A DNA stretch of 64,000 nt from Hyphomicrobiales bacterium. Its GTDB lineage: Bacteria > Pseudomonadota > Alphaproteobacteria > Rhizobiales > Rhizobiaceae. Shown here one piece after another: positions 42,817 to 51,026 of the stretch. The DNA is taken from NCBI GenBank assembly GCA_017305925.1, contig JAFKJW010000181.1, positions 1 to 64,000 of the forward strand, read 5' to 3'. The notes under the pieces are model-generated. The model had not been told where the DNA came from, ran no database searches, and saw only the letters and a program-made list of their open reading frames with translations. The position numbers and the translations under genes were made by a program. Numbering within the stretch: the first letter of the stretch is position 1; each line of letters opens with the position of its first letter.

Positions 42817-43563
42817 TCAATAGATGTTGCGGCAGCCTGTGCGCAACGCCGGGCACCTGAAGGCCATGACGCGCTCGCGCCCGGCGAATTCGGCGAGGCG
42901 GGCGACATCGCCCACCGCGACGGTGTTGTGGTGGAGGCGCACGCCGAGCGAGCGCAGCCGCTGGAAAGCGCGCGACAGGCTTTCCGGCTTCATGCCGAGC
43001 CTGCCGGCGATCAACAGCTTCTCGTACGGCAGCGCTATGGTGCACACCCCCCGCTCCCTCGGCGCGAGATCGACGAGGAAGGCCGCCAGCCGCTGCGGAC
43101 CCGTGCGCGCCTTCAGTTCCTCGATCTGCTCGACCAGCCTTTTCAGATGAAGCGAGGTGGACGCCAGCATGGCAAGGCCGATCTCGGGCCTCGACCGGAT
43201 AAGCTCCGTGATTCCGCGGGTCGGCACCGCCAGCAGGCGCGCATCGGTAACGGTCGCACCGCTGACGGGATAGTCGCCGCCCGTTAGGCAGGGCACTTCG
43301 GCAATCGAATCGCTGCGCTTGAAGACGCCGACCACCGCCTCGTCGCCACCTGTCGTCATGCGATAGAGCTTCACCCAGCCGTCGAGCACGAGATAAAAGG
43401 TGGCCGCAGGTTCGTCCTGCTCGAAGAGCGTCGAGCGGCGCGACAGCGCCAGAAGCTCCGACTGCGCCAGCAGAACGTCGAGCGCGTCGGAGGGCAACGC
43501 CGAAAACATCGGTGCCAGCCGGATCACATCGCGATCGTGCGGATCGATACGAAGTGTACCCAT
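42817..43563 (-). CDS. Crp/Fnr family regulator, Dnr/NnrR-like
   Basis: A 248-residue Crp/Fnr protein. A cyclic-nucleotide-binding-type beta-roll (RSTLFEQDEPAATFYLVLDG) is followed by a dimerisation helix and a winged helix whose recognition helix is GRLGMKPESLSRAFQRLRSL. The FNR N-terminal cysteine cluster is absent, so it is not an oxygen-labile Fe-S FNR; Dnr/NnrR-type nitric oxide sensing fits better. GGAGGATGG precedes the ATG. It is divergent from the heme-copper enzyme operon with a TTGAC-N4-GTCAA box between. Confidence 0.88.
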   Translation of the reverse strand: MGTLRIDPHDRDVIRLAPMFSALPSDALDVLLAQSELLALSRRSTLFEQDEPAATFYLVLDGWVKLYRMTTGGDEAVVGVFKRSDSIAEVPCLTGGDYPVSGATVTDARLLAVPTRGITELIRSRPEIGLAMLASTSLHLKRLVEQIEELKARTGPQRLAAFLVDLAPRERGVCTIALPYEKLLIAGRLGMKPESLSRAFQRLRSLGVRLHHNTVAVGDVARLAEFAGRERVMAFRCPALRTGCRNIY

Positions 43564-43669
43564 CGTTCCATCCTCCGCAGGCAGCAAAGCACGGATCGCG
43601 GCGAGGGACTTTGCGCGAACGCAACTCCATCGGCTGAAAAGCGCGCGGCGCCCTGCCGCAGGAGGCAGC

Positions 43670-43683
43670 TTGACTTCGGTCAA
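43670..43683. promoter_or_regulatory. Dnr/NnrR-type box
   Basis: TTGACTTCGGTCAA, a perfect TTGAC-N4-GTCAA palindrome. It lies between the Crp/Fnr gene and the divergent oxidase-like operon, 59 bases before the latter's first start codon. This form is preferred by NnrR/Dnr regulators of denitrification. Confidence 0.75.
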
Positions 43684-43742
43684 GTGGGTCGTTCGAGCGC
43701 CTCTGTTACACCTGACGGGACGTTTCCTTCAGGAGGACTGCG

Positions 43743-43907
43743 ATGAGCGACCAGCCCGAACCGGAAGCCCGGCCCGAGAGGGTGCCCGCGATGCAGCAAC
43801 TTCTGGACAACCCGTTCCTGCTGCTCTTCATCGGGATCACCGTTCCGACCGTCCTCTACATCGTCTGGGGCGTGATGGAAATCGCCTCCATCCCCGTCGC
43901 GCCCTGA
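43743..43907 (+). CDS. Small single-TM protein at head of heme-copper operon (54 aa)
   Basis: A charged N-terminus (EPEARPERVPAMQQLLDN) is followed by one hydrophobic helix, PFLLLFIGITVPTVLYIVWG. AGGAGGACTGCG precedes the ATG. It lies 18 bases before the CuA subunit gene. By position it may be the small third subunit of the enzyme, comparable to subunit IIa of ba3 oxidases; sequence similarity is too short to prove that. Confidence 0.7.
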   Translation: MSDQPEPEARPERVPAMQQLLDNPFLLLFIGITVPTVLYIVWGVMEIASIPVAP

Positions 43908-43925
43908 CAATCGGAGAACTGAGGC

Positions 43926-44468
43926 ATGGCAATCTCTCCGCCCCAAAACCGGCTCTGGTGGAACGAACCGATCGAGCGTGTCGAAATCGGCTGGATCGTG
44001 GTCGCCTTCCTCTGGGGGCTGTTCATGTTCGTCTTCATGATCGCCTGGCACTTCATCGGCGGGCAGAACCTGTCCACCGAGACCTACCGGGTGACGCCGG
44101 CCGCCTATGAGAAAAAAGTGACGGACTTCGCCGAGAAGTACCAGGTGGGTGACGAGACCGGCACGCCGATCGTGCGGCCTCCGGCCGGTGAGGACGTCTA
44201 CCTGCTTGCCCGGCTGTGGGAGTGGTGGCCGCTGCTGGAGCTGAAGAAGGAACAGAGCTACCGCATCCACCTGTCGTCGCTCGACTGGCAGCACGGCTTC
44301 TCGCTGCAACCGGTCAACATCAACATCTCCGTCCACCCCGGCTACGAGCAGATCATCACGCTGACTCCGACCCAGGCGGGCGATTTCGGCATTGCCTGCA
44401 ACGAATATTGCGGCATCGGGCATCACCTGATGACCGGCCGCATCCGCGTCACCGAAGCCACCGAATAG
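43926..44468 (+). CDS. Heme-copper enzyme subunit II with CuA site (NorS/CbaB-like)
   Basis: A 180-residue membrane-anchored cupredoxin. One TM helix (residues about 21-44) precedes a periplasmic domain. The CuA ligands are complete: His123 (DWQHGF) and Cys158, Glu160, Cys162, His166, Met169 in CNEYCGIGHHLM. Having a single TM and short length fits B-family (ba3-like) subunits II. It accepts electrons, probably from cytochrome c or a cupredoxin. Followed after 14 bases by subunit I. Confidence 0.92.
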   Translation: MAISPPQNRLWWNEPIERVEIGWIVVAFLWGLFMFVFMIAWHFIGGQNLSTETYRVTPAAYEKKVTDFAEKYQVGDETGTPIVRPPAGEDVYLLARLWEWWPLLELKKEQSYRIHLSSLDWQHGFSLQPVNINISVHPGYEQIITLTPTQAGDFGIACNEYCGIGHHLMTGRIRVTEATE

Positions 44469-44482
44469 ATCGGAGAGGGACC

Positions 44483-46210
44483 ATGGCCGCCATAGACGCT
44501 TCCCATTCCGGACTGTCGGCGGCCGTCGCCACCTTCCGCACCTGCCGCTTCACCGGGCTGAAAGTCGACATCGCCGCGCAGCGGCTGATCATGGTCAATG
44601 CGGTGGCGGCCGTCGTCTTCCTCGCCGTCGGCGGCCTGATGGGGCTCCTGGTGGCGCTGACCCGCTGGCCGGCGGTGCATCTCCTGCCTTCGGAGTGGTT
44701 CTATCTCATCCTCACCGGGCACGGCGCCAACGTGCTTCTGTTCTGGATCATCTTCTTCGAGATCGCGCTCCTCTATTTCGCCTCCGCGGTCCTGCTCGGC
44801 TCGCGGCTGGCCGCGCCGAAGATCGCCTGGGCCGCCTTCGTGCTGATGATGGTGGGCGCGATCCTGACCAACATCTACGTGTTCATGGGCGATTCCAGCG
44901 TCATGTTCACCTCCTATCCGCCGATGCAGGCGGCGCCGAACTTCTATCTCGGCCTCATCGTCTTCGCGGTCGGCGCGCTGATCGGCGTCGGCATCTTCTT
45001 CGCCACGCTGGTGGTGGCGCATGCCGAAAAGACCTATGAGGGTTCGATCCCGCTCGTCACCTTCGGCGCGCTGACCGCGGCCATCATCGCCGTCTTCACG
45101 CTCGCATCCGGCGCCATCATCCTCGTGCCCACCTGGCTGTGGTCGCTCGGCCTCATCGCCGAGATCGACCCGCTGATGTACAAGGTCGTGTGGTGGGGGA
45201 TGGGCCATTCCTCGCAGCAGATCAACGTCGCGGCGCATGTGTCCGTCTGGTATGCCATCGGCGCGCTCACCATCGGCGCCAAGCCGCTGTCGGAGAAGGT
45301 CTCGCGCACCGCCTTCCTGCTCTACATCTTCTTTCTCCAGCTCGCCTCCGCGCATCATCTGCTCGCCGATCCGGGCATGAGCGCCACCTGGAAGATCGTC
45401 AACACGTCCTATCTGATGTATCTCGCCGTGCTCGGCTCGCTGATCCACGGGCTGACGGTGCCCGGCGCGCTGGAAGCGGCGCAGCGGCGCAACGGCTTCA
45501 CCAAGGGCGCCTTCGAATGGCTGCGCAAGGCGCCTTGGGGCAACCCCGCCTTCTCCGGCATGTTCCTGTCGCTGGTCATGTTCGGCTTCATCGGCGGTAT
45601 CTCGGGCGTCGTGCTCGGCACCGAGCAGCTCAACCTCCTGATGCACAACACCATCTACGTGCCCGGCCATTTCCACGGCACGGTGGTGGCCGGCACGACG
45701 CTCGCCTTCATGGCGATGACCTACTACGTGCTGCCGCTGATCTTCCAGCGCGACGTGATCTGGCCGAAGCTGGCGCGCTGGCAGCCCTATCTGTTCGGCG
45801 TCGGCGCCGGCGGCATCTCGCTGTTCATGATGGGAGCGGGCACGCTCGGCGTTCCGCGTCGGCACTGGGACATCACGCTGACCGACTCCATGCATCCGTT
45901 CGACCTGCCCTCCGGCGGCTTCCTGATGATGGGGCTGAACGGGATGGCGGCGGTGATCGCGGCGGCCGGCGGCATCCTCTACATCCTGATCACGGTCGGC
46001 ACGGTGCTGTGGGGCAAGCGCCTCGACAAGGGCGAGGCGCCGCTCACCTTCCCGCTGCACAAGCAGGCCGCGACGGTGGCCGAGTATGGCAGCCATGCGA
46101 CAGTGAAGCTGCCCGGGACCATCATCCTGGTGTCGGTCTTTTTCCTGTCCTTCGTCCTCTACTACTTCGTCAACTGGAAGTACCTGTCGGAAATCTGGCT
46201 GCTGCGCTGA
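44483..46210 (+). CDS. B-family heme-copper subunit I, putative nitric oxide reductase-type (NorY-like)
   Basis: A 575-residue polytopic protein most like subunit I of ba3-type (B-family) oxidases. Low-spin heme ligands fit His80 (TGHGAN) and His398; high-spin heme ligand His396 (VPGHFHG). CuB ligands are His242 (GMGHSSQQ), His291 and His292 (SAHHLLADPG). The residue four after His242, where oxygen-reducing A and B family enzymes have the cross-linked Tyr (GHPxVY), is Gln246. Loss of that Tyr is a mark of heme-copper NO reductases. Dnr-type control and the SCO/orf neighbours recall the norSY-senC-orf1 cluster. GGAGAGGGACC precedes the ATG. Confidence 0.88.
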   Translation: MAAIDASHSGLSAAVATFRTCRFTGLKVDIAAQRLIMVNAVAAVVFLAVGGLMGLLVALTRWPAVHLLPSEWFYLILTGHGANVLLFWIIFFEIALLYFASAVLLGSRLAAPKIAWAAFVLMMVGAILTNIYVFMGDSSVMFTSYPPMQAAPNFYLGLIVFAVGALIGVGIFFATLVVAHAEKTYEGSIPLVTFGALTAAIIAVFTLASGAIILVPTWLWSLGLIAEIDPLMYKVVWWGMGHSSQQINVAAHVSVWYAIGALTIGAKPLSEKVSRTAFLLYIFFLQLASAHHLLADPGMSATWKIVNTSYLMYLAVLGSLIHGLTVPGALEAAQRRNGFTKGAFEWLRKAPWGNPAFSGMFLSLVMFGFIGGISGVVLGTEQLNLLMHNTIYVPGHFHGTVVAGTTLAFMAMTYYVLPLIFQRDVIWPKLARWQPYLFGVGAGGISLFMMGAGTLGVPRRHWDITLTDSMHPFDLPSGGFLMMGLNGMAAVIAAAGGILYILITVGTVLWGKRLDKGEAPLTFPLHKQAATVAEYGSHATVKLPGTIILVSVFFLSFVLYYFVNWKYLSEIWLLR

Positions 46211-46232
46211 CAGGAAACCGGAGGGACACGCC

Positions 46233-47096
46233 ATGCTCGCCGCCGCCCGGATCGTCGTCACGCTCCTGAAGCTCAGGATCGGAGTCGCCATCGCGGCGAG
46301 CGCGCTGGCCGGGCTCGCCGTCACTACCGGAGAGCCGGCGTCGGCCGGCAGGATCGCGGCGCTGACGCTCGCCGTGCTGGGGGCGGCAGGGGCGGCGGGG
46401 GCCTTCAACCACTATTACGAGCGCGACGGCGACCGCATGATGGCGCGCACCGCCGGACGGCCCTTCGCCAGCGGGCAACTGAAGCCCGGCGCGATATGGC
46501 CGGTGACGTTCGCGGCCCTGCTCGGCGCCTCGATCCTGCTCGCCTGGGCCTCCGCCGGCACGGTCGCCGCGCTCCATGTGTTTCTCGGCGCGGTGACTTA
46601 CGGTCTCGTCTACACGGTGTGGCTGAAGCGCCGCACCGCGTGGAACATCGTCGTCGGCGGGCTCGCCGGTTCGTTCGCGGTGCTGGCCGGCGCCGCGGCG
46701 ATCGACCCCGCGCCGCAATGGGTGCCGGGCATCCTGGCGGTCGTGCTGTTCCTGTGGACGCCGCCGCATTTCTGGAGCCTCGCCGCGGCCAAGGCCGGCG
46801 ACTACTCCGCCGCCGGAGTGCCGATGCTGCCGGAGATCACGCCCGAACGCGAATGGACGCTCGCCATACTGAGCTATACGGCGACGCTCGCGGCGTTGTC
46901 GCTCGCCCCGCTCTTCTTCGGCATGGACTGGATTTACGGGGTATTCGCAGCGGCCGGCGGCGGCTGGTTCCTGTGGAAGAGCTGGAGGCTCTACCGAGCG
47001 CCGTCGCGCAAGGCGGCCATGGCGAACTTTCTCGCCTCGCTGGTGCAGCTCCTGCTGCTCGTCACCGGGATCTTCCTCTCCAAGCTTGCGGAGTGA
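46233..47096 (+). CDS. Protoheme IX farnesyltransferase (heme o synthase)-like UbiA family protein
   Basis: A 287-residue, roughly nine-helix UbiA-type prenyltransferase. The first Asp-rich motif is NHYYERDGDRMMARTAGRP and the second region includes WTPPHFWSLAAAKAGDYSAAGVPMLP, diagnostic of CtaB/CyoE. It farnesylates heme b to heme o, supplying a modified heme for the adjacent enzyme. It is probably a dedicated paralogue of the cell's main ctaB. CCGGAGGGACACGCC gives the ribosome site. Confidence 0.92.
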   Translation: MLAAARIVVTLLKLRIGVAIAASALAGLAVTTGEPASAGRIAALTLAVLGAAGAAGAFNHYYERDGDRMMARTAGRPFASGQLKPGAIWPVTFAALLGASILLAWASAGTVAALHVFLGAVTYGLVYTVWLKRRTAWNIVVGGLAGSFAVLAGAAAIDPAPQWVPGILAVVLFLWTPPHFWSLAAAKAGDYSAAGVPMLPEITPEREWTLAILSYTATLAALSLAPLFFGMDWIYGVFAAAGGGWFLWKSWRLYRAPSRKAAMANFLASLVQLLLLVTGIFLSKLAE

Positions 47097-47101
47097 ACGC
47101 C

Positions 47102-47908
47102 GTGCGCGGGCTTTGCATGGCGGGTCTTTTCCTCGCTTGTTTCGCAGCCGGGCCCCTTGCTGCGGCAGTGCGTGTCGACCCGGCCGAGGCGCTCGAGCGG
47201 AGCGAGGCGGCGATCGGCAACACCGTAGGCGACCACCGCCTGCTGCTCTCCGACGGCCGTACGCTGACGCTGTCGGAACTGAAGGGGCGGCCTTTGGTGC
47301 TGAGCCTGATCTACACGAGTTGCAGCACGGTCTGCCCGATCGGGACGGAGAGGCTGAAGGCTTCCGTCGCCGAGGCGCGCAAGGCGCTGGGGGGCGAGGC
47401 GTTCCAGATCCTGACGCTGGGTTTCGACGCGCGCAACGACACGCCGCAGCGCATGCGGGCCTTCGCCGTCGACCACCATATCGACCGCGATCCGCTCTGG
47501 AGCGTGGCGAGCGCCTCGCCCGCCACGCTGGATGCGCTGCTGGGAGAGGTGGGGTTCAGCTATGCGGCCGCCGCCGGCGGGTTCGAGCATGTCGCGCAGA
47601 CGACCATCCTCGACGCCGAGGGCCGTGTCTACCGTCAAGTCTATGGTGACGATTTTCCGCTTCCCGTGCTGGTCGAGCCGCTGAAGGAACTGGTGTTCGG
47701 CGTCCGGGTCAGCTCGTTCACGCCGGCCGCGCTGGCCGACCGGCTGCGTTTCCTGTGCACCGTCTACGACCCCAAGTCGGGCCGCTACCGCATCGACTAC
47801 GGCATCTACATGGGCATGGGGGCTGGTGCGCTGTCGCTGATCGCGATGGCGTGGGTGATCGTGTACCTGTGGCTCGGCATCCGCCGGGCGGAACGGGCGA
47901 GAGGATGA
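47102..47908 (+). CDS. SCO1/SenC family copper chaperone, C-terminally anchored
   Basis: A 268-residue thioredoxin-fold protein. It has an N-terminal signal (MAGLFLACFAAGPLAAAVR), the copper-binding YTSCSTVCP (CxxxC) and a His in GGFEHVAQTTI. A C-terminal TM helix (YGIYMGMGAGALSLIAMAWV) follows, unusual for SCO proteins, which are normally N-anchored. It loads copper into the CuA subunit or CuB. GTG start with GGAG upstream; an internal ATG is possible. Overlaps the next gene by 4 bases. Confidence 0.88.
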   Translation: MRGLCMAGLFLACFAAGPLAAAVRVDPAEALERSEAAIGNTVGDHRLLLSDGRTLTLSELKGRPLVLSLIYTSCSTVCPIGTERLKASVAEARKALGGEAFQILTLGFDARNDTPQRMRAFAVDHHIDRDPLWSVASASPATLDALLGEVGFSYAAAAGGFEHVAQTTILDAEGRVYRQVYGDDFPLPVLVEPLKELVFGVRVSSFTPAALADRLRFLCTVYDPKSGRYRIDYGIYMGMGAGALSLIAMAWVIVYLWLGIRRAERARG

Positions 47909-49521
47909 GCGGGGCCGCCGCGGGAAACAAGGGCCGGGCCAAAGACTGGCCGCTGCTCCGTCACGCCAAGGCGGGGCTGCGACGCGTTTTCGATGTCCTG
48001 GAGCGGGGCGCCGAGCGGCTGTTCTCGCCGGCGCTCAATCCGCTGGCGCAGATCGGCGCGCTCTCATTCTTCCTGTTCTGGATCGTCGCGGTCAGCGGCA
48101 TTTACCTCTTCATCTTCTTCGATACCGGCATCGTCGACGCCTATTCCTCGGTCGAGTGGATCAGCGGCCCGCACTGGTATCATGCCGGGGTGATGCGCTC
48201 CTTCCACCGCTACGCCTCCGACCTCATGGTGGTGACGGTCGCGGTGCATCTGCTGAGGGAATTCTCGCTCGACCGCTATCGTGGCACGCGCTGGTTCTCC
48301 TGGTTCACCGGCATCCCGCTGATCTGGTTCCTCTACATTTCCGGCATCACCGGCTACTGGCTGGTGTGGGACATGCTGGCGCAATATGTGGCGCTGGTTT
48401 CGGCCAAGCTGCTCGACGTCTTCCCCATCTTCGGCGAGCCGCTGGCGCGCAACTTCCTGACGCCGGAGCACCTGTCGAGCCGCTTCTTCTCGCTGCTGGT
48501 GTTCCTGCACATCGCCGTGCCGCTGATCCTGCTGCTCGGCATGTGGATCCACATCCAGCGCATCTCGCGGCCGAAGGTCAATCCGCCGCGCCTGCTCGCC
48601 GCCCTCATCCTCGCGGCGCTGCTGGCGGTCTCGCTGTGGAAGCCGGCGGTGAGCCAGGGGCCGGCCGACCTGACGCGCGTGCCGGTGGAGGTCGGGCTCG
48701 ACTGGTTCTTCCTGCCGCTCTATCCGCTGGCGGAATCCTGGGGCGCATGGAGCCTGTGGGGCCTGATGGTCGGCGTCTCGGTCATGCTCGCCGCCATGCC
48801 GTGGCTGCCGCCGTTCCGGCGGGCGCCGGCGGCCGAGGTCGACCTGCCAAACTGCAACGGCTGCACCCGCTGCGTCCAGGACTGCCCCTACGAGGCGATC
48901 CGGATGGTGCCGCGCACCGACGGCGAGCCGTTTCCGCGCCAGGCCGAGGTCGATGCCGACCTTTGCGTCGCTTGCGGCATCTGCATGGGGGCGTGCCCGT
49001 CCTCGACGCCGTTCCGCCACGTCGAGGACCTCAAGACCGGCATCGACCTGCCTGGCCAACCGCTCAGCGAAGTGCGCGAGGACGTGATCGCCGCCTCTGC
49101 CGGACTGACAGGCGACCGCCGCATGCTGGTGCTCGCCTGTGAGCATGGCGCCGGCGGCGGCGATGTCGGAGGCGTCGTCACGTTCCCCTGCGCGGCGATG
49201 GTGCCGCCCTCGCTGATCGACTTCGTCCTGAGCAAGGGCCTCGCCGATGGCGTCCTGGTGGCCGGATGCAGCGAAAGCACCTGCTACAACCGGCTCGGCG
49301 TCGAATGGACGAAGCAGCGCTTCGCCGGAGCGCGCGACCCCTATCTGCGCAAGCGCGTGCCGCGCGAACGGCTCGCCACGATCTGGGCCTCTCCCTTCGA
49401 GAATGGGCGCTACGAAGCCGAAAAGGAGGCGTTCGCCGCACGGCTCGCCACACTGGATGCGGTCGGCCCCGGGCCGGCGGCGGAAGAAAAGGGCAAAGTC
49501 CGCCAGGAGGCGGAAGGATGA
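47905..49521 (+). CDS. Cytochrome b / ferredoxin / MvhD-like iron-sulfur fusion protein
   Basis: A 538-residue three-part protein. Residues about 45-220 are a four-helix cytochrome b N-terminal domain with both heme pairs: His101/His115 and His202/His216, each 14 apart. Two more helices follow (230-246, 283-300). Residues 317-364 hold two [4Fe-4S] motifs (CNGCTRCVQDC and CVACGICMGAC). Residues about 405-500 resemble the MvhD/hydrogenase iron-sulfur subunit domain, with Cys412, 429, 455 and 460. It probably moves electrons between the quinone pool and a soluble or membrane partner of the heme-copper enzyme; direction is unknown. Confidence 0.9.
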   Translation: MSGAAAGNKGRAKDWPLLRHAKAGLRRVFDVLERGAERLFSPALNPLAQIGALSFFLFWIVAVSGIYLFIFFDTGIVDAYSSVEWISGPHWYHAGVMRSFHRYASDLMVVTVAVHLLREFSLDRYRGTRWFSWFTGIPLIWFLYISGITGYWLVWDMLAQYVALVSAKLLDVFPIFGEPLARNFLTPEHLSSRFFSLLVFLHIAVPLILLLGMWIHIQRISRPKVNPPRLLAALILAALLAVSLWKPAVSQGPADLTRVPVEVGLDWFFLPLYPLAESWGAWSLWGLMVGVSVMLAAMPWLPPFRRAPAAEVDLPNCNGCTRCVQDCPYEAIRMVPRTDGEPFPRQAEVDADLCVACGICMGACPSSTPFRHVEDLKTGIDLPGQPLSEVREDVIAASAGLTGDRRMLVLACEHGAGGGDVGGVVTFPCAAMVPPSLIDFVLSKGLADGVLVAGCSESTCYNRLGVEWTKQRFAGARDPYLRKRVPRERLATIWASPFENGRYEAEKEAFAARLATLDAVGPGPAAEEKGKVRQEAEG

Positions 49522-50018
49522 GGGAAGCGCTGAAGATCGCGGCTCGCTTCGCCGTGCTGGGGCTCGTCTTCATGGCCGTGGCGGCGTTGTCCAACCGGCC
49601 GCTTCACCGCAGCCTGCCCGAAGATGCCGGCGTGCTGATGCTCTCCTTCAGCCATGGGGCCGACCGCAAGGCGGCCTGCCGCAAGGCGACGCCAGAGGAA
49701 CTGGCCAAGCTGCCGCCCAACATGCGCCAGCCGGAAATCTGTCCGCGGAACCGGCCGTCGATCCGGGTCGAGTTCGACATTGACGGCAAGCGCATGTTCG
49801 AGGCGGACGTGCCGCCTTCCGGGATCGCCGGCGACGGGCCGTCGCGCGTCCACCAGCGCTTCGTGCTGACGGCGGGGAGTTACGACGTCGCCGTGCGCAT
49901 GCGCGAGCGGCCGGACGGCGATTTTGCCTGGCATGCCGAACGGACAGTCCGGATCGATCCCGGTGCGAACCGCGTGATCGATTTCCGCGCCACGGCCGGG
50001 GGCTTCGTCTTTCAATGA
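49518..50018 (+). CDS. Hypothetical membrane-anchored protein (166 aa)
   Basis: Last gene of the operon. One N-terminal helix (FAVLGLVFMAVAALS) acts as an anchor or signal. The periplasmic part has SFSHGADRKAACRKATPEEL, CPRNRPSIRVEFDID and a C-terminal beta-rich region (RFVLTAGSYDVAVRMRERPD). Two cysteines could form a disulfide or bind metal. It overlaps the fusion gene by 4 bases (ATGA). It is the orf equivalent of norSY-senC-type clusters by position; function unknown. Confidence 0.8.
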   Translation: MREALKIAARFAVLGLVFMAVAALSNRPLHRSLPEDAGVLMLSFSHGADRKAACRKATPEELAKLPPNMRQPEICPRNRPSIRVEFDIDGKRMFEADVPPSGIAGDGPSRVHQRFVLTAGSYDVAVRMRERPDGDFAWHAERTVRIDPGANRVIDFRATAGGFVFQ

Positions 50019-50055
50019 GGCTTGCCGTGATCGGCCGGATTCCGGACGGCTCTCC

Positions 50056-50823
50056 CTAAAGTTTGGCGGCGCATCGGGCCAGGATGTCGAGATACCCCTC
50101 GACCTCCCAGGCGAAGCGGCCGATGAACAGCCCGTCTATGTGGGGGCAGGCGATGAGTTCTTCGCAATTCTGCGAATTGACCGACCCGCCATAGAGGCAG
50201 GGCACGCGTCGCCCCAGCACGGACTGAGCGGCGGCCGCGATCTCCGCCTGCCGCGCGTCGGCATAATCGGACGTCGCCGGGATGCCGTTGACGCCGATCG
50301 CCCAGACCGGCTCGTAGGCGAGCAGGATGGGTGCCGTCCGCTGCCGGGGCGAAAGCCTCGACAGCGCCCCGCGTACCTGTCTGTCGAGCACCTCGCGGGC
50401 GCGGCCCGCCTCGCGCTCGGCGAGCGTCTCGCCGATGCAGATCAGCGGGATCAACCCATGGCGGATGGCGGCCTCGGTCTTCAGGCTCACGGTCTCGTCT
50501 GTTTCGCCGAAATGCTCGCGGCGCTCGGAATGGCCGAGCTCGACGATGTCGAGGCCGCAATCCGTGAGCATCGGCGGCGAAATCTCGCCGGTCCAGGCGC
50601 CCGCGTCGGCCCAGTGCATGTTCTGCGCGCCGACCTTGACGGTCGTGCCCTTCAGCATCGCCTTGACCTCGCGCACCGCGGTGAAGGGCGGGATGATGAA
50701 GCGCTGGATGCGCGGGTCGACGGCGGCGTGCGCGAGCAGGCCCTCGGCGAACGCGCGCCCCTCGGCCAGCGTCTTGTTCATCTTCCAGCTCGTACCGATC
50801 CAGACCTGCGGCGTGCCAGTCAT
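50056..50823 (-). CDS. Triose-phosphate isomerase family, EryH/LerI-like (L-erythrulose-1-phosphate isomerase)
   Basis: A 255-residue TIM-family isomerase. Catalytic residues: Lys in GTSWKMNKT, His in ELGHSERREHFGE, Glu in AYEPVWAIG; the phosphate-binding YGGSVNSQNCEEL and loop GLFIGR are present. The N-terminal WIGTSWKMNKTLAEGRAF and QNMHWADAGAWTGEISP look like EryH (TpiA2) of the erythritol pathway, which acts on L-erythrulose-1-phosphate rather than glyceraldehyde-3-phosphate. Lying beside apnO and the RuBisCO-like gene, it fits the LerI step of D-apionate breakdown. Confidence 0.85.
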   Translation of the reverse strand: MTGTPQVWIGTSWKMNKTLAEGRAFAEGLLAHAAVDPRIQRFIIPPFTAVREVKAMLKGTTVKVGAQNMHWADAGAWTGEISPPMLTDCGLDIVELGHSERREHFGETDETVSLKTEAAIRHGLIPLICIGETLAEREAGRAREVLDRQVRGALSRLSPRQRTAPILLAYEPVWAIGVNGIPATSDYADARQAEIAAAAQSVLGRRVPCLYGGSVNSQNCEELIACPHIDGLFIGRFAWEVEGYLDILARCAAKL

Positions 50824-50970
50824 GCAACGAAGCCTCTTCTCGTTGGTCAGCGATCAGGGCTGTGGCCCGATTGCCGGTTTCTATCTCAATGCGGTCAGCA
50901 GCCGCCAACTCAAATCGAAGCGCCGACCATCAAATCGCCGAAGGGGATCGAGAGTAATGTTGCCAGTGAT

Positions 50971-50989
50971 TGGTAAACTGAGTATACCA
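50971..50989. promoter_or_regulatory. Palindromic operator, probably for the GntR/FadR regulator
   Basis: TGGTAAACTGAGTATACCA, a 19-base palindrome with 8 of 9 arm positions matching. It lies between the divergent isomerase gene and apnO, 37 bases before the apnO start. Confidence 0.6.
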
Positions 50990-51026
50990 CATAAGACCAT
51001 CGTCACAAATATCTCGCGAGGACCCC

